Shown here one piece after another: positions 48,601-55,968 of a stretch of DNA of 64,000 bases (its first letter is position 1; every line of letters starts with the position of its first letter). A program made the translations under genes and the position numbers. The stretch is taken from contig JAPXFQ010002811.1 in the NCBI GenBank assembly GCA_028564705.1, forward strand, positions 806,001 through 870,000, written 5' to 3'. The notes beneath the pieces are model-generated. The model made no database searches. It was not told where the DNA came from and saw nothing but the letters and a program-made list of their open reading frames with translations. Source of the stretch: Apricaphanius iberus. Its lineage: Eukaryota; Chordata; Actinopteri; Cyprinodontiformes; Aphaniidae.

Positions 48601-51600
48601 ATGAAGTACTGTGCCTTGTAAACATATTCACATTACAAGCACAAATTTATGTTTATTTCATTTTGATTTTATGTGACAAAAGCTCTCCAAGTCATTACAT
48701 TTTAGTGCTGCTTTTCCAGACAGTGTTTAGGGAAATCTTTTTACCAGCTTTGCACATCTGGAGACTTTTTTTTTCCATTCTTTAATAGCTCAGGCTCAGT
48801 CAGGTTGGGTGGAGAGCCTCTGTGAACATCAATTAAAAGTCCAGTGCCACAGATCATCAGCTTGGTTTTGGTTTGGACTTTGACTGGGCCATTCAGTAAT
48901 GCATGAATGTGGTTCGATATGAACCATTGTCTTATAGTTCCAGGTGTATATTTTGACTTTCACAGCTTCTTCTCCTGGATAGCCCTGTATCTAGCCGCAT
49001 CCATCTTCCTGAATAGCTTTCTTGTACATGATGCTGCCACCACCGTGTTTCACTTTGGGAATAAGGTGTTCAGGGTATTTTTATTAGTTGGAATAAGTCA
49101 TTCCAAAAAGTCTGTTTTGCTCTCATATGATAATAGAACCTTCTTCCACATGTCTGCTGTGTCTCCCACATGACTCGTTGGAAATAGGACTACTTATGGC
49201 TTTCCTTTAACAGTAGGCTTTGTTCTTGCTGCTCTTTAATATAGATCAGATGTTTTAAAAAGTACATAACTTGTGGCCATTCCAGCTGCTGCAGAGTCAC
49301 CTTGAGTCTCTTGGATGCTACTCTGGTTAATTCTAACCCAACCTGTCAGTTTACCTGGACAGCCATCTTGTAGTAGGTCTACAGTTGTGCGATACTTTCT
49401 ATTTTTCAGTTTTATACACTAACCCTACTGCAAATATCTGTGAAATTTTCTCCAGGACCACTGTGTTCATTGGTATTCATCTAATTTAGTCCACCTGCTT
49501 GGATGGTATTTTATTTACTGTCATCAGAGTAAAGGGGACTGAAAACATGCAATCATTTTAATTTTTTACATATTTATTGGCCTAAAGAAATAAAATGATG
49601 CAATTTGTGTTGTTTGTCTACGACATGAAATCTTAATACAATACATTGTGGATTTAAAAAAATCATGTCGCCGCGTGAAATCACAGAAAATAAAAATGTT
49701 CCATAATGTCTGATTTTTCTGAATGGCTAGATTCATTAGGAACACATCATATGTTATATATAGTTTATAAACAATTTAATCAGCGAAAGTTTACAAGTAA
49801 TATAACCTTTCAGCAAACATGGGATTCACCCAGGCACTTTTTGTCATTAATGCGTCTGTGTTTGTGTCTCCAGGTGTGACCAAAGTGGACTACGGCGACA
49901 TCTCATCTCGCACTGGTCTGAGACAAAAGCTCCAGTGTAAACCCTTCAGCTGGTATTTGGAGAACGTCTACCCTGACTCTCAGATCCCCAGGCACTATTA
50001 CTCCCTCGGAGAGGTACTCTCACTGACACCCACACCTTTATCCACACGCCGAATCCACCAAGGAGCTTAAGTAAGTGGTCCTCACTTTGATCTGTGTGGG
50101 TTTACCTCAGATCCGTAACGTGGAGACCAACCAGTGCTTGGACAACATGGCCCGCAAGGAAAATGAGAAGGTTGGCATTTTCAACTGCCACGGGATGGGA
50201 GGAAACCAGGTAAGAAAGCAGCAACAGCTGCAGCAAAAACGTCCTTAAATTAATGTGCAAATGGTTTATAATAAAACCTCAGGTCATTTTCAGCAGCTGT
50301 AATTGTGGACAAAGGTGGTTCTATTAAATATAGGATCAGTGTCGTTTCATTTGCACTTCATGACCATAAAGTTTTTGTACATAAAACTTCTTTCTTTTTT
50401 TCCACTGTCTGAAATCATATCAGCTGGCTGGCTTTTTAGCCATGCAACTCTCATATATGGTGGTGTGCTGTTTTTTAGGTGTTGATAAAGGTTTGTAGTG
50501 TACATCGTGAGGTAGCAACATAATAATCTGTATAATACATGGTTTTGTGCAGCATCATCGTTTTATAGACAATATAATTTCTTATTCCTCTTTGGTACCA
50601 AATTTTGAGCAGTGTTGGCTTCTGTCAAGCTTTAGACTATTTTATAACAGGTTAAAGCACAGCGTTAACTTCTTTCCATGCATTGTTTGAGCTGCTCACA
50701 AGTCATGTGATTCTCGTAGATCTCATGCTCGTGACCAGTCAAATTGCAGCCTTTGCGATGAGAAAATCTGATTTTGTCATATTGCGATATTACTGCATAT
50801 GCATTTAATTTTTCAGCCCTACTCCACTGGCCTCTAAAATCACCGCTTTAGAGAAGATCCGCTTGGACAAATGGGTCAAAATACCAGTTACAGTGTGTGA
50901 AAACCTAGTAAAGACCAACGTGAAACGTTTGACCTCTGTGATTACCAATCAAGGTTACATTACAAACTATTGAGGGGAGCATTTAGTATCGACCAACATG
51001 CTTATTCTCTGCACCATCATAAAAATACATTCCTTGAAAATCCATCAATGTTATTTTCTTGATTATTATTTTACTTTAAGTTTCTCAGTTGAAAAGTACC
51101 TATGATGAAAATTACAGGCCTCTCTCATCTTTTCTACGTGGGACAAATTGCACAATCGGTGGCTGACTAAATACTTTTTCGCCCCACTATATTCTCTCTG
51201 TCATTATTGTGACATTTAAAAATTGGAAAACATTTTGGAAATTATAACTGACTCGAAAGAAGAGAACTTTTGTCTGATTTAACTTCAGACAGGGAGAACA
51301 AAGTTTGTCTTCTTAATTGGTGGTTTCAATTGTAAAATCCCAAAACAACTTATTAAAATTTGTTTCTTTTTGTTCTTAACTTGACAAAATGTGAAAAAGT
51401 TCAGCATCTGTGAAGACTTTTACAAGCCACTATATCTGTGTGAAGGTATCACACCAGTGTGTTTTACAGAGCCTTAATTTGAATGTGCAAAATGTATTCA
51501 AAGTGTTCTTCCACCACTTGACGTAACACGTCTAATGTCCAGGTTTTGGTTTTATACCTAATAACATCACTGTTTCTGGCGTCTGTGTAATTCTTGTGCA

Positions 51601-52249
51601 GAAGTTACTTCGGGACGCCCTAAACTGAGCCTTTAGGAACGAAACATTAATGGGACACGAGCTAAAACCAAGATTATCAGACAGATGGCAGAAACATGTC
51701 ACAGTAAACCTAAAGTTTCCCGTTATTATTTAACCATATCAGCTCAAACTGAATCTCCGAACTTGTAAATGAGCTTAGAATAAGCTCCTCAAAAGACGGG
51801 TGTGTGTCTGTGTGACCCGCAGGTTTTCTCCTACACAGCCAACAAGGAGATCCGGACAGACGACTTGTGTTTAGATGTCTCCAAGCTAAACGGGCCCGTC
51901 ATGATGCTCAAGTGCCATCACCTTAAAGGCAACCAGCTGTGGGAATACGATCCCGTGGTGAGTGGGACAGATTCCTGACACGTTGCTAAACTTTGTGCAA
52001 CAGATTAAGATTTAGTGCTTAAAGTTGTGGATTTAAATAAATTAATCTATAGCTGGAGTTGCACCCGCCCTCATATGTGACCCCCCCTCTCTGTCTGTGC
52101 AGAAGCTGACTCTGGTCCACGTCAACAGTAACCAGTGCCTGGACAAGGCCAGCGAGGAGGACAGCCAGGTGCCCAGCGTAAGAGACTGCACGCATTCCCG
52201 TTCCCAACAGTGGCTGCTGCGCAACGTCACACTACCCGAGGTCTTCTGA
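28382..52249 (+). CDS. galnt1: Polypeptide N-acetylgalactosaminyltransferase 1 (12 coding exons)
   Basis: The enzyme starts mucin-type O-glycosylation in the Golgi, moving GalNAc from UDP-GalNAc to Ser/Thr of acceptor proteins. Joined exons (28382-28520, 28598-28766, 38067-38233, 38752-38879, 40615-40694, 41046-41216, 44249-44366, 44605-44785, 49874-50013, 50111-50209, 51823-51957, 52103-52249) total 1674 nt, or 557 residues, against 559 in human GALNT1; the two-residue loss is in the stem. Layout: cytosolic tail 1-8, signal anchor about 9-28, stem to about 85, GT-A catalytic domain about 110-345 (D154; DAH 207-209; WGGEN 314-318; H342), ricin-type lectin domain about 427-550. The metal ligands D207, H209 and H342 correspond to D209, H211 and H344 of the mammalian enzyme. 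The stem and the C-terminus NVTLPEVF favour galnt1 over its close paralogue galnt13. All key residues are intact. Confidence 0.97.
28521..28597 (+). other. galnt1: galnt1 77-bp mini-intron
   Basis: A gtaggt donor and an atcatag acceptor enclose only 77 bp, near the lower limit for vertebrate introns. The pyrimidine tract is weak (a gt-rich stretch). If retained, coding exon 1 reads on in frame and stops at TAG 28595-28597, the last three bases of the intron. The product would be a 71-residue membrane anchor with no catalytic domain. Confidence 0.9.
28598..28766 (+). CDS. galnt1: galnt1 coding exon 2: stem and pre-catalytic segment
   Basis: Completes a split Glu codon and encodes residues 47-102 plus two bases of Gly103. 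The start is a variable stem (EGLSRPRD, shorter than in mammals), followed by [14 protein letters not shown] and the strongly conserved [23 protein letters not shown] at 93-95 is the conserved N-glycosylation site equivalent to N95 of the mammalian enzyme. Donor gtaagc at 28767; phase 2. Confidence 0.96.
29995..31065. mobile_element. MITE split by a nested Harbinger-like element
   Basis: gatgatattcctaatcttgcgatatatattgcgatat at the left (from about 30001) and gtgatattgccgtgatgatatattccc at the right (about 31008-31033) look like opposite ends of one AT-rich, CGATAT-containing element. The 549-bp TIR element at 30391-30939 sits between them. The outer boundaries are approximate and no target duplication was resolved. 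Confidence 0.4.
30391..30939. mobile_element. Harbinger-like MITE, full length (copy B)
   Basis: The left end ...GCTAGTTTATACTTCT (from 30391) and right end AGAAGTATAAACTAGT (to 30938) are a perfect inverted repeat of about 15 bp. TAA is found on both sides (30388-30390 and 30940-30942), compatible with the 3-bp TWA target duplication of PIF/Harbinger elements. The interior has no transposase and shares about 300 bp with copy A at 11331. Superfamily placement is inferred. Confidence 0.7.
31161..31447 (+). mobile_element. tRNA-derived SINE
   Basis: The head tgactgtggctcaagagggaggagc resembles a tRNA A box and ggtaaaaaaccc a decayed B box. A body follows with cccagggcagctgtggctacaat, then gtgtgaatgtgtgg and the tail agcgctttggagtcctcaggactagataaagtgctatgaaagtac. 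The same body is seen at 15397-15605, and at 61503-61620 inverted. Too decayed to be a functional tRNA. Confidence 0.75.
32020..32285 (+). mobile_element. LINE reverse-transcriptase C-terminal relic
   Basis: Across frameshifts the + strand reads like [20 protein letters not shown], then [15 protein letters not shown] and related words that mark the region after the palm of fish L2/Rex-type LINEs. Single-base changes break the frame at about 32145. There is no 3' tail and no upstream RT core. Confidence 0.7.
33577..33650. repeat. (AT)n(GA)n compound microsatellite
   Basis: About eighteen AT/TA dinucleotides are followed by about twenty GA dinucleotides with a few interruptions. A (GT)n run follows separately at about 33892-33909. 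Confidence 0.95.
36590..36822 (+). mobile_element. LINE 3' end fragment
   Basis: agagagttttaaagctaatttattgttgc leads to gtacagcactttgagcccccatg...ggtaaaaggtgctttataaatgaataaatg, a typical fish LINE 3' terminus with a short A/T-rich tandem tail. Confidence 0.6.
36985..37262 (+). mobile_element. Tc1/mariner transposase C-terminal relic
   Basis: Blocks such as ctcaaacacacatcagaactggtt, gaaatggatgcatcaggct, caattcaaatctgttgaaaatg and caagtggtcaaatatcaagcc correspond to the end of the Tc1-like DDE domain and the sequence after it. Several stops are present. Confidence 0.6.
38067..38233 (+). CDS. galnt1: galnt1 coding exon 3: start of GT-A catalytic fold
   Basis: Finishes Gly103 and encodes residues 104-158 plus one base. 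[19 protein letters not shown] and [12 protein letters not shown] are the first beta-strand and the UDP-binding segment; D154 is the conserved nucleotide-site aspartate of this family. Acceptor tcttcctag, donor GAGAG|gtaaac at 38234. Confidence 0.97.
38234..38751 (+). other. galnt1: galnt1 intron, 518 bp
   Basis: Contains a poly-T run at about 38293-38313 and a short G-rich run near 38560. Nothing else recognised. Confidence 0.85.
38752..38879 (+). CDS. galnt1: galnt1 coding exon 4
   Basis: Encodes residues 159-201. [18 protein letters not shown] leads to [15 protein letters not shown], a UDP-GalNAc-T signature segment whose conserved arginines contact the substrate pocket in this family. 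Acceptor tgctttag; donor CCAG|gtgtgt at 38880; ends in phase 0. Confidence 0.97.
38935..39474. mobile_element. 540-bp Harbinger-like MITE
   Basis: The left end CAGTACGTTTACATGCA and the reverse complement of the right end CAGTGCATTCACATGCA form an imperfect 17-bp inverted repeat. ACT lies directly outside each end (38932-38934 and 39475-39477), a 3-bp duplication. No transposase. Its GTTTACATG end motif recurs in the remnant near 12230-12345. Confidence 0.6.
39483..39780 (+). mobile_element. Tc1/mariner 5' end with start of transposase
   Basis: tccatgtaatttattggggttttctttgattgaccag and gaggtggaaggaaaaggatgcaac are the TIR region of a Tc1-like family found widely in fish. ctatgatacccttaaagaaaatcc and tgttagaaaacaacttcatgaagacc then lead into a transposase start (ATG 39722, MKTKEPS...). 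It breaks off at the next MITE. The inverted, longer copy at 48570-49640 appears to be the same family. Confidence 0.65.
39788..40450. repeat. hAT-like MITE fragment beginning TAGGGATGGGTACC
   Basis: tagggatgggtaccaaaacccgg at the left is a well-known kind of fish MITE terminus, followed by gacggtcaacccggacagataagattcagccttatcggtcc. The right inverted end could not be placed, so the end coordinate is approximate. Confidence 0.5.
40615..40694 (+). CDS. galnt1: galnt1 coding exon 5: metal-binding DxH
   Basis: Encodes residues 202-227 plus two bases. FLDAHCEC holds D207-A-H209, the Mn2+-binding DxH motif of the GT-A fold, followed by [13 protein letters not shown]. Acceptor tgctcctag; donor ACAA|gtaagg at 40695. 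Confidence 0.97.
40695..41045 (+). other. galnt1: galnt1 intron, 351 bp
   Basis: Unique-looking sequence, no repeat recognised; ends tgatcctccag. Confidence 0.85.
41046..41216 (+). CDS. galnt1: galnt1 coding exon 6
   Basis: Encodes residues 228-284 and two bases of Arg285. [20 protein letters not shown] and [20 protein letters not shown] are nearly invariant in GALNT1/GALNT13. The donor CCGTCAG|gtctgg is weaker than the others, with C at +3 and T at +4 but G at +5, yet it is required for the in-frame join to RTPTMAGG. Confidence 0.96.
41217..44248 (+). other. galnt1: galnt1 intron, 3.0 kb
   Basis: A MITE-like start (cctagggctgggcctcaaataatatgg) occurs at about 42290-42315. The rest is AT-rich with no recognised element or gene; the 111-codon frame at 43753-44088 has no domain and is judged chance. 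Confidence 0.8.
42290..42380. repeat. MITE left-end fragment
   Basis: agggctgggcctcaaataatatggcatccaatctatattgtgatac has the form of a fish AGGGCTGGGC hAT-like left end. A right end was not located. Confidence 0.4.
44249..44366 (+). CDS. galnt1: galnt1 coding exon 7: Gal/GalNAc-T motif
   Basis: Completes Arg285 and encodes residues 286-324. [20 protein letters not shown] and [15 protein letters not shown] are the Gal/GalNAc-T motif. E317 and E320 match catalytically important E319 and E322 of the mammalian enzyme. Acceptor ccctctccag; donor TTCAGA|gtgagt at 44367. Confidence 0.97.
44367..44604 (+). other. galnt1: galnt1 intron, 238 bp
   Basis: Contains a short (CA)n run at about 44452-44467; otherwise unique. 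Confidence 0.85.
44605..44785 (+). CDS. galnt1: galnt1 coding exon 8: H342 and flexible catalytic loop
   Basis: Encodes residues 325-384 plus one base. [20 protein letters not shown] contains H342, the third metal ligand. [14 protein letters not shown] follows, the mobile loop that closes over UDP-GalNAc in this family, then [20 protein letters not shown]. Donor CCTG|gtgagg at 44786. Confidence 0.97.
45850..46010 (+). mobile_element. tRNA-derived SINE head and body
   Basis: atggtggttagagcgtcgcacc is an A-box-like segment and tgagttcgaatccc matches the B-box consensus well, about 55 nt apart. A body follows with tgccgcatgtcttcc, typical of a teleost SINE family. It does not fold as a complete cloverleaf in this reading, so it is not called as a tRNA gene. 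Confidence 0.65.
46059..46987. mobile_element. 929-bp hAT-type element with perfect 8-bp TSD
   Basis: GTGGTTAA occurs at 46051-46058 and again at 46988-46995, a perfect 8-bp target-site duplication. The left end TAGGGATGGGAATC and the reversed right end TAGGGGTGTGAGGAAAAATC form terminal inverted repeats; subterminal tcgattc/gaatcga motifs lie at both ends. There is no transposase frame, so it was mobilised in trans by a hAT enzyme. The perfect TSD suggests a younger insertion than the other hAT-like copies in the window. Confidence 0.85.
48570..49640 (-). mobile_element. Tc1/mariner-like transposon relic
   Basis: Recognisable antisense blocks occur in family order: ggactttgactgggccattc (48873), tcctggatagccctgtatctagccgcatccatcttcctg (48970), gatgctgccaccaccgtgtttcac (49029), aaccttcttccacatgtctgctgtgtc (49137), gcagagtcaccttgagtctcttgga (49292), aacctgtcagtttacctggacagcc (49340), and atcagagtaaaggggactgaa (49524) near the outer end. 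Small indels break the transposase. Ends are approximate. Confidence 0.75.
49874..50013 (+). CDS. galnt1: galnt1 coding exon 9: catalytic-lectin linker
   Basis: Encodes Gly385 (split) to E431. [13 protein letters not shown], then [20 protein letters not shown], the end of the catalytic domain and the linker to the lectin domain. Acceptor tgtgtctccag; donor GAGAG|gtactc at 50014; phase 0. Confidence 0.96.
50014..50110 (+). other. galnt1: galnt1 short intron, 97 bp
   Basis: Second-smallest intron, gtactc to tacctcag; no repeat. Confidence 0.9.
50111..50209 (+). CDS. galnt1: galnt1 coding exon 10: lectin alpha repeat
   Basis: Encodes residues 432-464. NQCLDN places D442 at the sugar-binding aspartate of the alpha repeat (D444 in mammals). 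The repeat ends GGNQ and continues as VF in the next exon, so the usual QxW is QVF here, as in mammalian GALNT1. Donor CCAG|gtaaga. Confidence 0.96.
50735..50821. repeat. MITE right-end fragment
   Basis: tgattttgtcatattgcgatattactgcatatgcatttaatttttcagcccta is the usual right end of an AGGGCTGAA-type fish MITE. The left end is missing. Confidence 0.5.
50826..51192 (+). mobile_element. Tc1/mariner 3' end relic
   Basis: The start translates as the far C-terminus of a Tc1-like transposase ([20 protein letters not shown] then stop). It continues with cagttgaaaagtacctatgatgaaaattacaggcctctctcat and gactaaatactttttcgccccacta, the 3' UTR and TIR of a family common in fish. The 5' part is missing. 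Confidence 0.75.
51823..51957 (+). CDS. galnt1: galnt1 coding exon 11: lectin beta repeat
   Basis: Encodes residues 465-509. DLCLDV (D482) is the beta-repeat CLD motif and QLW at 502-504 its QxW. Acceptor tgacccgcag; donor CCCGTG|gtgagt at 51958; phase 0. Confidence 0.96.
51958..52102 (+). other. galnt1: galnt1 intron, 145 bp
   Basis: Short intron ending in a C-rich pyrimidine tract and ctgtgcag. Confidence 0.9.
52103..52249 (+). CDS. galnt1: galnt1 coding exon 12: lectin gamma repeat and stop
   Basis: Encodes residues 510-557 and TGA. NQCLDK (D523) is the gamma CLD motif and QQW at 544-546 its QxW. NVT at 550-552 is a potential N-glycosylation site. The terminus LPEVF is close to the mammalian LPEIF and unlike the LGT end of GALNT13. 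Confidence 0.97.
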   Translation, partial: KLTLVHVNSNQCLDKASEEDSQVPSVRDCTHSRSQQWLLRNVTLPEVF

Positions 52250-53407
52250 CCACGCTCCGCACACTCCCACACACACACACGGCAGCCCGGAGCCAGCAGT
52301 CAGACGAGCAGGCATGTTTTATTCAATTTGGGCACGAGGATAGAGACTTCCCTGGAGGGGATCCAGAAGGACGGATGGGACGGTACTACCTCTGCCAGAG
52401 TTCAGGGGGAGGAGAGTCTTCAAGCTTCCACAGAGCGAACGGAGAGGACTGTAGAGACTCCCTCGAAGAGACCATATCTGTTGTCTTACATTTGTGTTTT
52501 TGTTTTTTTAAAGAAGAGATTTTAAGAGTGACTGTCTCCTGCGGGTGAATCCAGAAACCGTGGAGTCGAGGTTCTTCACACAGCTTCCCCTCTGCTCATC
52601 ACTTAACGTTTACCGACTGCCTGCGATCAGAGTGTGTGCACTTATCTGTGTGTGTGTGTGACCTGAGATGAATGTATGCTAATAGAAGGGGCCTGAACAT
52701 TTTAATTTGTTTTCCTTAAGGTCATGTTTGTTTTGTTTTTTATTTAATTTTTTAACTGATATTGAACATGAACTCTTATGAAGAAGGATGCATGTTTGAC
52801 TGCGTGTGTGAGAGTGTGTGTGTGTAGGGGTGTGAGAGCCCCTCCTTGCAGTCTTGCAGCAGTGTCTGTCCCCCTCTGGTGTTACATTGTGGTATCTCAT
52901 CGTACAGACTGAAGCCTCCACGCTGAGGATTTTCCAAAGGAGGGCACATGATATAAAAACACAAAAAAAAAAAAGAGAGAGAAAACTCAACCGACGTCTG
53001 CCAACAGCAGAAATGTAGAGATATAGAAATATGTTTGATATCTTCAGATTTCTATGTCCAGTTTTTACATGCCTTGTCTGTTTCTACTGTTTCAGTAACT
53101 TTTAGTTTGTTTTTCTTTGAGGATGTTCAGCGTACAGCCGTCACACACTCCGAAACACATCAACAGGCTGCTCGGATATTTAACTGTTACTTACTGCCTG
53201 CTGTTGTGTTTAACCATCAGAAACTTTCCTATGAAACACTAAAAAGCCACACACTCTCTGTGAAAGGCAGTTCCTACGGGTGCATCTCAGTAAACGAGAA
53301 CGTCAAAAAAATACATTTTTACGTACAATAACTCATCTTAAAAAGTGAAACGCATATAGATTTCTTACACATGTTGATTTTACTTTTGATTCTTCAGGAT
53401 TACAGCC

Positions 53408-53413
53408 AATAAA
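53408..53413 (+). promoter_or_regulatory. galnt1: Possible proximal poly(A) signal
   Basis: AATAAA 1.16 kb after the stop codon; the downstream U/GU-rich element is not obvious. Confidence 0.35.
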
Positions 53414-53756
53414 ACCCCAAAGTAGTTTCTGAAGAAAGTAGAATATTATGTTGGATTTTTAACCACAGAAACATCAGGTAATTGAAGAGAATGGCCATGT
53501 GTTTTATGGTGGACGCCCTCAGTTGGGGTTCCTTGCGGCATAGCAGGGAAGAAGATATTTTTTGACAGTTTTCCTTCCACTAAGCTTTCCAACAATGTGC
53601 TTTGATCCAGATCTCTGAACAGTGGAGGATGTTTGTGTCGCTCTCCTTCATTCGGGAGTCTTCCTCATATTGTAATTATCGAGGAAACGGAACTTTGGGG
53701 TTTCATTAGCTGTACAAAACAAGTAAAAGTAGATAATATGAATTTTGAGTTACTGA

Positions 53757-53762
53757 AATAAA
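53757..53762 (+). promoter_or_regulatory. galnt1: Possible internal poly(A) signal
   Basis: AATAAA 1.5 kb after the stop, followed within 20-30 nt by cttttcatcagtactttgtgg, which could serve as a downstream element. Confidence 0.4.
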
Positions 53763-54564
53763 TGAACTTTTCATCAGTACTTTGTGGAGATGCAAACGTT
53801 ATCCCATGTTGACCTCTTTTAGAAAATACACTCCGAAGGCTTCTTTCCAGTAGTGGAGTGTGTGGATGCATCTGTACAGGTGTGAATGTGCTTCTCTTCA
53901 GTACTTATCGCAGTTTGTCAGCTCCATGTTTACTAGGTAAAGCTTACATTTGTGGTGGGGGTGTTTTTATTTGGTTTTGGAGCACAAACAGCCCATAGCG
54001 CTGACTGAGGATCAGCACATCTCTGCTTTCATATCTGCGTATACTTATCTGCAGCAGTGCAGCTCCTGTCGGTATACTGAAGCGGCGTTTATTTGGTGTT
54101 TTAGGAAAAGTGAGCAGTGAGAGAATAACTTTGGAGAGACGATATATCTTAACTCATAATCATGTAATTTTTGCGAGGTTACCTACAATATCTCTGCATT
54201 CATATTTCAGTCTCTGACAACAGAACTGTGTCCTCATTTCAACCATCATGATGTGTTTTTTTTATTTTTGTTTTGTCGTCACTCCTGCTGCTGTGAGTCA
54301 GAGCATGGGTCAATTTGTAAAGGTTGGAAACATTTCAGCTTCCTCCGATGGAGGAAGGGTTTACATGCGATGGACGACACAGGAAGAGGAGGCCATCGAC
54401 TGGACTTTCATATCTGAGCGAGTGTCTGTGACGGTGAAGATTTTTTTGATAGCGAGATCGAGGGCGTGTTTCATTTGTTCCCATGTTGGGGGGAGGAGGG
54501 GAGAACAGGCATCAAAGGAACCGACATGTCCAGGCTTCCACACTGAGCTGATCCAAATCTAGAA

Positions 54565-54570
54565 AATAAA
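54565..54570 (+). promoter_or_regulatory. galnt1: Likely main poly(A) signal of galnt1
   Basis: AATAAA followed about 33 nt later by gtggtcttttttttcttttattttttg, a strong GU/U-rich downstream element. Another AATAAA at 54882-54887 is a less likely alternative. Confidence 0.6.
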
Positions 54571-54599
54571 GGTGAAAAACGTTTACAGAAGAACTCAAG

Positions 54600-55585
54600 G
54601 AGAGTGGTCTTTTTTTTCTTTTATTTTTTGCACAAACACACTTAGCATTTTCCCAACTAGCTTCCAGTCTGTTTCACGCCATTTTGGTGCAGTCCGGCTC
54701 TGTAAACTCTCTTCACCCAGTTTTGCCAAAATCTACTGCGCCAGTTAAAAATGTACATGTATGCATCAGAGGCACAAGTGTCAAGTTAACTCAAAGGTTT
54801 AATGATGCATTTAGACCCGTTTGAGACGATTACAACAGGCTCTTTACTGTACATCTTCCTGTTCTCTCTAGAAGTTGACAGAATAAAGGTCGATATTGTC
54901 ACCAAACCATAAAGACAAGAATTGGGTGCACAAGTGGAACTTATTGGGAATATCTTGAATCAGCAAAGTCAACACTTATAGGTTCAAATATAAACACACA
55001 CAAAATTCCCTGCAACCACATCCATCTTCTAGAGCAATGGATCCCAGCCTTGTCTGTATCCAAGACTAGCCTGGACCCCAACTCCTACATACATTAAAAT
55101 TAACTTTTATTTGGGGGGGGGGGGGATAAGCAGCAATTGTAGTTTTTTCTTAATTCTTAGTTCTTAATTTTCTCTTTTTACTCTGTAGACCATTATCTTT
55201 TTAAAATATATTTACAAATGATTTTTGTAATCGCACAACCTCAGCACAAATATTCTGTGGATCCCCTGCAATCTCTTGGCAGCCTCTACTGGTCAGGATT
55301 GTTGGAGCTTTTTAAACTGGTTTGTTTCTTGGCACACACCTTTCAAAAACATTTAGGCTTTGGTCCATTCCATAAGCATAATGTTTGCCTGCTTTATGAG
55401 TTCCTAAAGCTTTGTCTTTTGGATTGGTCCAATTGTTTCACCCCAGTCCTCAAGAGCGAATGCCCTGCAACTTTTAGATGCTTCAGATTTCTTACATTTG
55501 AAAGACGAATTCATAATTTTGTCTTCTGACCATAAACCCTTCTGCCATGTGAGCGGATGCAAATTGTAATCGAGTTTCATGGTTT
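54600..55585. other. Intergenic, nothing firm
   Basis: Includes a G run at about 55115-55126. The region 55218-55530 resembles decayed repeat sequence but could not be assigned. Confidence 0.4.
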
Positions 55586-55745
55586 GGACTCCGGAGGAGG
55601 CCCTGCGTTGGACTGGTGACCTTTCCTGGGTCTACGCCAGCTCTCGCCCCATAATTGCTGGAGGTAGACACCTGCACCCACAACCCTGCATAGTATAGAC
55701 AGTAGCCCTATAGAGTATGAATGGATTTTGGAGGAGCTGCTTCTT
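55586..55745 (+). mobile_element. L2/Maui-type LINE 3' end fragment (sense)
   Basis: ttggactggtgacctttcctgggtctacgccagctctcgcccc, then gctggaggtagacacctgcaccca and a decayed tail near gtatgaatggat. It is the complement of the fragments at 22262-22400 and 59266-59590. Confidence 0.65.
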
Positions 55746-55968
55746 TCTAGGTCAGCAACTTCGGTGTGCAGCCTATAAATCTGACCCTGTGTGGTTTAGA
55801 AAAAAATCACAAGTTAATAAACATCAAGAAAGTTTAGAAGATTTTTGTTCTATAAAACCTTATGAAAACCTTATTAAGGATTTTAGTGGAAAAATGAGCT
55901 GACGTCACGTTACTAAAATCCAGTGTTTCTCAATGGAAGCTGTAGCGCCCCCCAGCGGCCGTTTAGAC

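Larger units (their letters stand above)
44786..49873 (+). other. galnt1: galnt1 intron, 5.1 kb
   Basis: Contains a tRNA-like SINE, a complete hAT-type element and a long Tc1 relic, given below. Nothing was recognised at about 44.8-45.8 and 47.0-48.5 kb. Confidence 0.85.
50210..51822 (+). other. galnt1: galnt1 intron, 1.6 kb
   Basis: Contains a MITE right end (to about 50821) followed directly by a Tc1 3' end; no recognised feature at about 50.2-50.7 and 51.2-51.8 kb. Confidence 0.85.
52250..54590 (+). other. galnt1: galnt1 3' UTR (end inferred)
   Basis: Begins after TGA at 52247-52249. The most convincing end is near 54585-54600, after AATAAA at 54565-54570. Earlier AATAAA hexamers at 53408-53413 and 53757-53762 could give shorter forms. 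Several GT-rich and T-rich stretches occur. A 104-codon open frame at 54248-54562 has no recognisable domain and is taken as chance. No transposon was recognised inside the UTR. Confidence 0.65.

Noticed and set aside
28382..52249. galnt13 instead of galnt1
   Set aside because: Stem [14 protein letters not shown], catalytic-lectin linker [13 protein letters not shown] and C-terminus NVTLPEVF fit GALNT1; GALNT13 differs at the linker and ends LGT.
52135..52548. 137-codon frame over the last galnt1 exon
   Set aside because: Alternative-frame shadow of the lectin exon and 3' UTR.
54248..54562. 104-codon open frame near the end of the galnt1 3' UTR
   Set aside because: No family resemblance; lies just before a strong poly(A) signal and fits chance in UTR.
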